From Psoroptes ovis (taxonomy: Eukaryota > Arthropoda > Arachnida > Sarcoptiformes > Psoroptidae), in the NCBI GenBank assembly GCA_002943765.1, contig PQWQ01000028.1, forward strand, positions 124,001 to 188,000: a stretch of DNA of 64,000 bases, read 5' to 3'. A program made the position numbers and the translations under genes. Below, piece by piece: positions 61,604 to 64,000 of the stretch; position 1 is the stretch's first letter, and each line of letters begins with the position of its first letter. The notes under the pieces are model-generated. The model was not told where the DNA came from. It searched no databases and saw nothing but the letters and a program-made list of their open reading frames with translations.

Positions 61604-63410
61604 TTTAATTTTTTAATTCAAAAAAATTTATAAAACAATCAAAAACGACTTATAAGTGTTTGCAAAATGAAAAACACAGACACACACAGAGAGTTCAGTG
61701 TCTTAGACATATTTTTTGTTTATAAATTTCTATATCATCATCTTCATCGACAATCATTTAATGATAAGAAACACATGTGTTTTTGTTTTCTTGGTTCGTT
61801 GATAATTCATTCTTGAATATCTAAAACTTGGTATCATGAAAAGATGGGCGGTGGTCTTCTTGGTTTATCCATTTTCAATTCAATGTAAGTTTGTTTCGGA
61901 AAATTTTCTTTGAGAAAAAAAAAATTCTTAATTTGTCAATGATTCAAATCAACAGATATAAGCCAAAGGCATTGGCCAATATGATCATCATCATCCTTTA
62001 CTATTCATCGAAGACTTAACTTCATCATATCAGCACAAAATGCGGAACCAAAATGTCTTTGCTTTTTCTCGATGATTAATATTCGCCCTTCAGTGAAATG
62101 GAAAACCAAATCGCTATTCATTTTGACCTGAATTTTTCAATTTTTGATTGATTTTCCATTACGAACAAAATGAAGTTTATTCAAATAAAACAAAGACAAC
62201 AAACAATGGATCAAGTTTGTTCAACTAAACACCCGTAATTAATTTACAACCCGATTGATTGGGGAAACAACATCGACAATAACATTATTTTGTTGCCATT
62301 AACAATAATTATCTTTGATTTGTAATTAATTGAATATCACAATATTACATATGGTAATGATTGGCTTTTTTGCTATAGTTTGGTCTGTTTTACCATTTGT
62401 TGTTCACATGTACCGAAAGAAACATATGAAACACATCAAATCAATATAATTAAACGGGAAATAAACTTGCTTGCTTGCTCGCTGCTTTTTGTTTTTTGCG
62501 GTTCACTGATATTACGGGCAATAACAATTAATTCGTTATTTCATTCAAATAATTGATTATTTCGAAAAAATCAACATATAAACATATTACCTGATTGATA
62601 TATGTCTTAAGTACATGAGATAAGACCATAATGGTTACAAATGAAAAAATGTTACAATGGTTCCATACAAATGTACCGGTTTGAAACATTCAGTTAATGT
62701 TATGTGAAAAATACAAGACAGAACAAATTGAACAAACAAATATTTTAGTGGTCAAACAATTATTTACATGACAATTATATGTGATCGTTTTACATTTGAA
62801 TTTATTGTCATTTATATTGTCAAATATGACAATATAATTATTTACTCGTATTCAATCGATACAAAAATTCAATCGGGTCTAATGTTTCAAATTGTTCATT
62901 TTTTTTTTCATTCATGTGAAATGATATAATTTGATAAATTCATTCAACTGTATCAATTTATTTATTCGTTTATTTGTTCATTCATTTATTCATTATGATA
63001 AATTAATGATATAATAATGATTTCAACGAAGAAAAATAAATGAAAATCATTTTAATTTTCTCTTGTAAAATCATTTTGATTTATCTCATTTTGTTTTTCG
63101 TTTTTTTTTGTTTTCGGCGTCTCTTATCGTTCATCCAATTGTATTCTCAATTATCAATTATCAATTTACAAATGGAATTTGTTTTTTTTTTTGTTTTGTT
63201 TTCTTCAGAAACTTTTCAAAGGTATATAAATATGCCTGGACACCAAAATCAAATTCATATCAAAACAACAACAACAACAACATTCAACCAGTGATCATAT
63301 TGTGTTTTGAAAATTTTTTGTAATATTTTCAATCATTTCCATTGTTTTTCAATTGTGAATTTCAAAGTTTGAAGTTTCAAAGTTGTCTTGTAAAAAATAT
63401 CCACCGAAAA
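61604..63410. other. Intergenic, cyclophilin to glycine-rich gene 3
   Basis: AT-rich, with scattered CA/GA dinucleotide stretches just upstream of cyclophilin and a self-complementary TTGTCA...ATATTGTCAAATATGACAAT block near 62.81-62.84 kb. The last 200 bases carry the TATA box and leader of glycine-rich gene 3. No other gene seen. Confidence 0.5.
63222..63230 (+). promoter_or_regulatory. TATA box candidate of glycine-rich gene 3
   Basis: TATATAAAT about 189 bases upstream of the ATG, the same nine bases and nearly the same distance as in gene 1. The leader in between is rich in CAA repeats. Confidence 0.5.
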
Positions 63411-63719
63411 ATGTATTATTCAAAATTATTTTCATTCGCAGCCATCATTGCATTGTTTATTATTGCACATTTCGATATCGCTTTCGGTGATAAAGGTGGT
63501 AAAAATGAAGATACAATCATTATTGGTGGTCATCATGGATGTGGTCCACAATTAATCTATAAAGGTGGTGGCAAAAAAAAAGGTGACATATTGGTAATGA
63601 ATAATGATTGTAAAAAATCGAAAAAAACCCATTATGTACCATATCCAGTTTATCATCATGGTGGCTATGGTGGTGGCGGTTATGGTGGTGATGATCACGG
63701 TGGTTATGGTGGTTATTAA
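63411..63719 (+). CDS. Secreted glycine-rich protein 3, same family
   Basis: A 102-residue protein from the ATG at 63411. The open frame runs upstream, but upstream residues are not signal-like and no earlier ATG fits. The signal peptide (FSFAAIIALFIIAHFDIAFG) is followed by DKGGKNEDTIIIGG, HHGCGPQLIYKGGG, KKKGDILVMNNDC and HYVPYPVYHHGG, then a Gly/Tyr/Asp tail of about 25 residues. It is the shortest and cleanest member, with the same order of motifs as copy 2 at 26.2 kb. It is likely secreted and, by composition, structural (cuticle, secretion or egg coat). No named family is recognised. Confidence 0.8.
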   Translation: MYYSKLFSFAAIIALFIIAHFDIAFGDKGGKNEDTIIIGGHHGCGPQLIYKGGGKKKGDILVMNNDCKKSKKTHYVPYPVYHHGGYGGGGYGGDDHGGYGGY

Positions 63720-64000
63720 TTTTTTTCACTATTATGGCTTTTATAAAACGATGACATTGATGATTTTTGTTTTGATCAGATTCGTTGTATGATCATTAAT
63801 CATCATCATCATCATCATATAAACTTTAACAACATCATGTTTCAATTTCATTCATACTTATTGAATCATTTATTTTTTTATTAATATTTTTTTTTTTAAT
63901 TTTTATTTGTTTATTTGTATTTTCAAATTAATTCACAATCCTTTATTTTTAATAATTTTATTCAATTATTCAAGTATTTTTTTATTTTCAATTATCATAC
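63720..64000. other. 3' flank of glycine-rich gene 3
   Basis: T-rich sequence with a CAT repeat near 63.80-63.82 kb. I see no canonical AATAAA on the plus strand and no new gene before the window ends. Confidence 0.5.

Noticed and set aside
1..64000. CRISPR array, bacterial operon, phage or intact transposon
   Set aside because: No regularly spaced repeats, no transposase, reverse transcriptase or integrase frame and no prokaryotic gene layout; the DNA is eukaryotic throughout.
1..64000. tRNA or other structured RNA genes
   Set aside because: I looked for the GGTTCRANNCC B-box with a matching acceptor stem and found no convincing case. A covariance-model scan would be decisive.

Overview
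The window is animal nuclear DNA, most likely from an arthropod with a small, AT-rich genome. An acariform mite fits best, but that is an inference. The evidence is intron-split genes with GT/AG junctions and mostly 55-150 base introns. The gene set is metazoan (Snail, Fuzzy, WDR59, CNOT1, ANKMY2, a COX4 for mitochondria). Base composition is strongly AT-rich, and runs of Asn, Gln and Ser are inserted inside otherwise conserved proteins. There are no bacterial-style operons. I rebuilt exons by reading splice junctions and checking that reading phase is kept, so coordinates are spans and exon lists are in the evidence.

Layout. 1-22.1 kb is a dense housekeeping block: an SLC7-type amino-acid transporter (-, 3' end off the left edge), WDR59 of GATOR2 (+), COX4 (-), SYS1 (+), a UshA-like 5'-nucleotidase (-), CNOT1 (+, five coding exons) and ANKMY2 (+, one exon). 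Many neighbours share promoters head to head or overlap tail to tail. 23.2-26.3 kb holds two secreted glycine-rich proteins of one family; a third copy lies at 63.4 kb. 26.3-58.0 kb is nearly empty of recognisable genes except a Snail-family zinc-finger factor (-, 42.9-41.2 kb) in the middle. 58.0-61.6 kb returns to compact genes: Fuzzy (-), a PRELI/Slowmo lipid-transfer protein (+) and a secretory cyclophilin (-).

Themes. Two neighbours bear on amino-acid signalling: a LAT-like amino-acid carrier is head to head with WDR59, part of the complex that relays amino-acid status to TORC1. The long gene-poor flanks of snail, next to gaps of a few hundred bases elsewhere, look like a developmental cis-regulatory domain. 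The side upstream of snail has repeated CAGGTG boxes, which is the motif the Snail zinc fingers bind.

The best candidates for something undescribed are: (1) the three-member secreted glycine-rich family, with a shared Cys/Gly/Lys core and a TATA box about 190-240 bases upstream of each start; (2) a small dispersed repeat with a GC-rich core near 34.1 and 35.5 kb; (3) a CNOT1 whose N-terminal CNOT10/11-docking region appears replaced by a short low-complexity leader; (4) a possible 55-residue basic protein with its own TATA box at 50.2 kb. None of these was tested by a database search.
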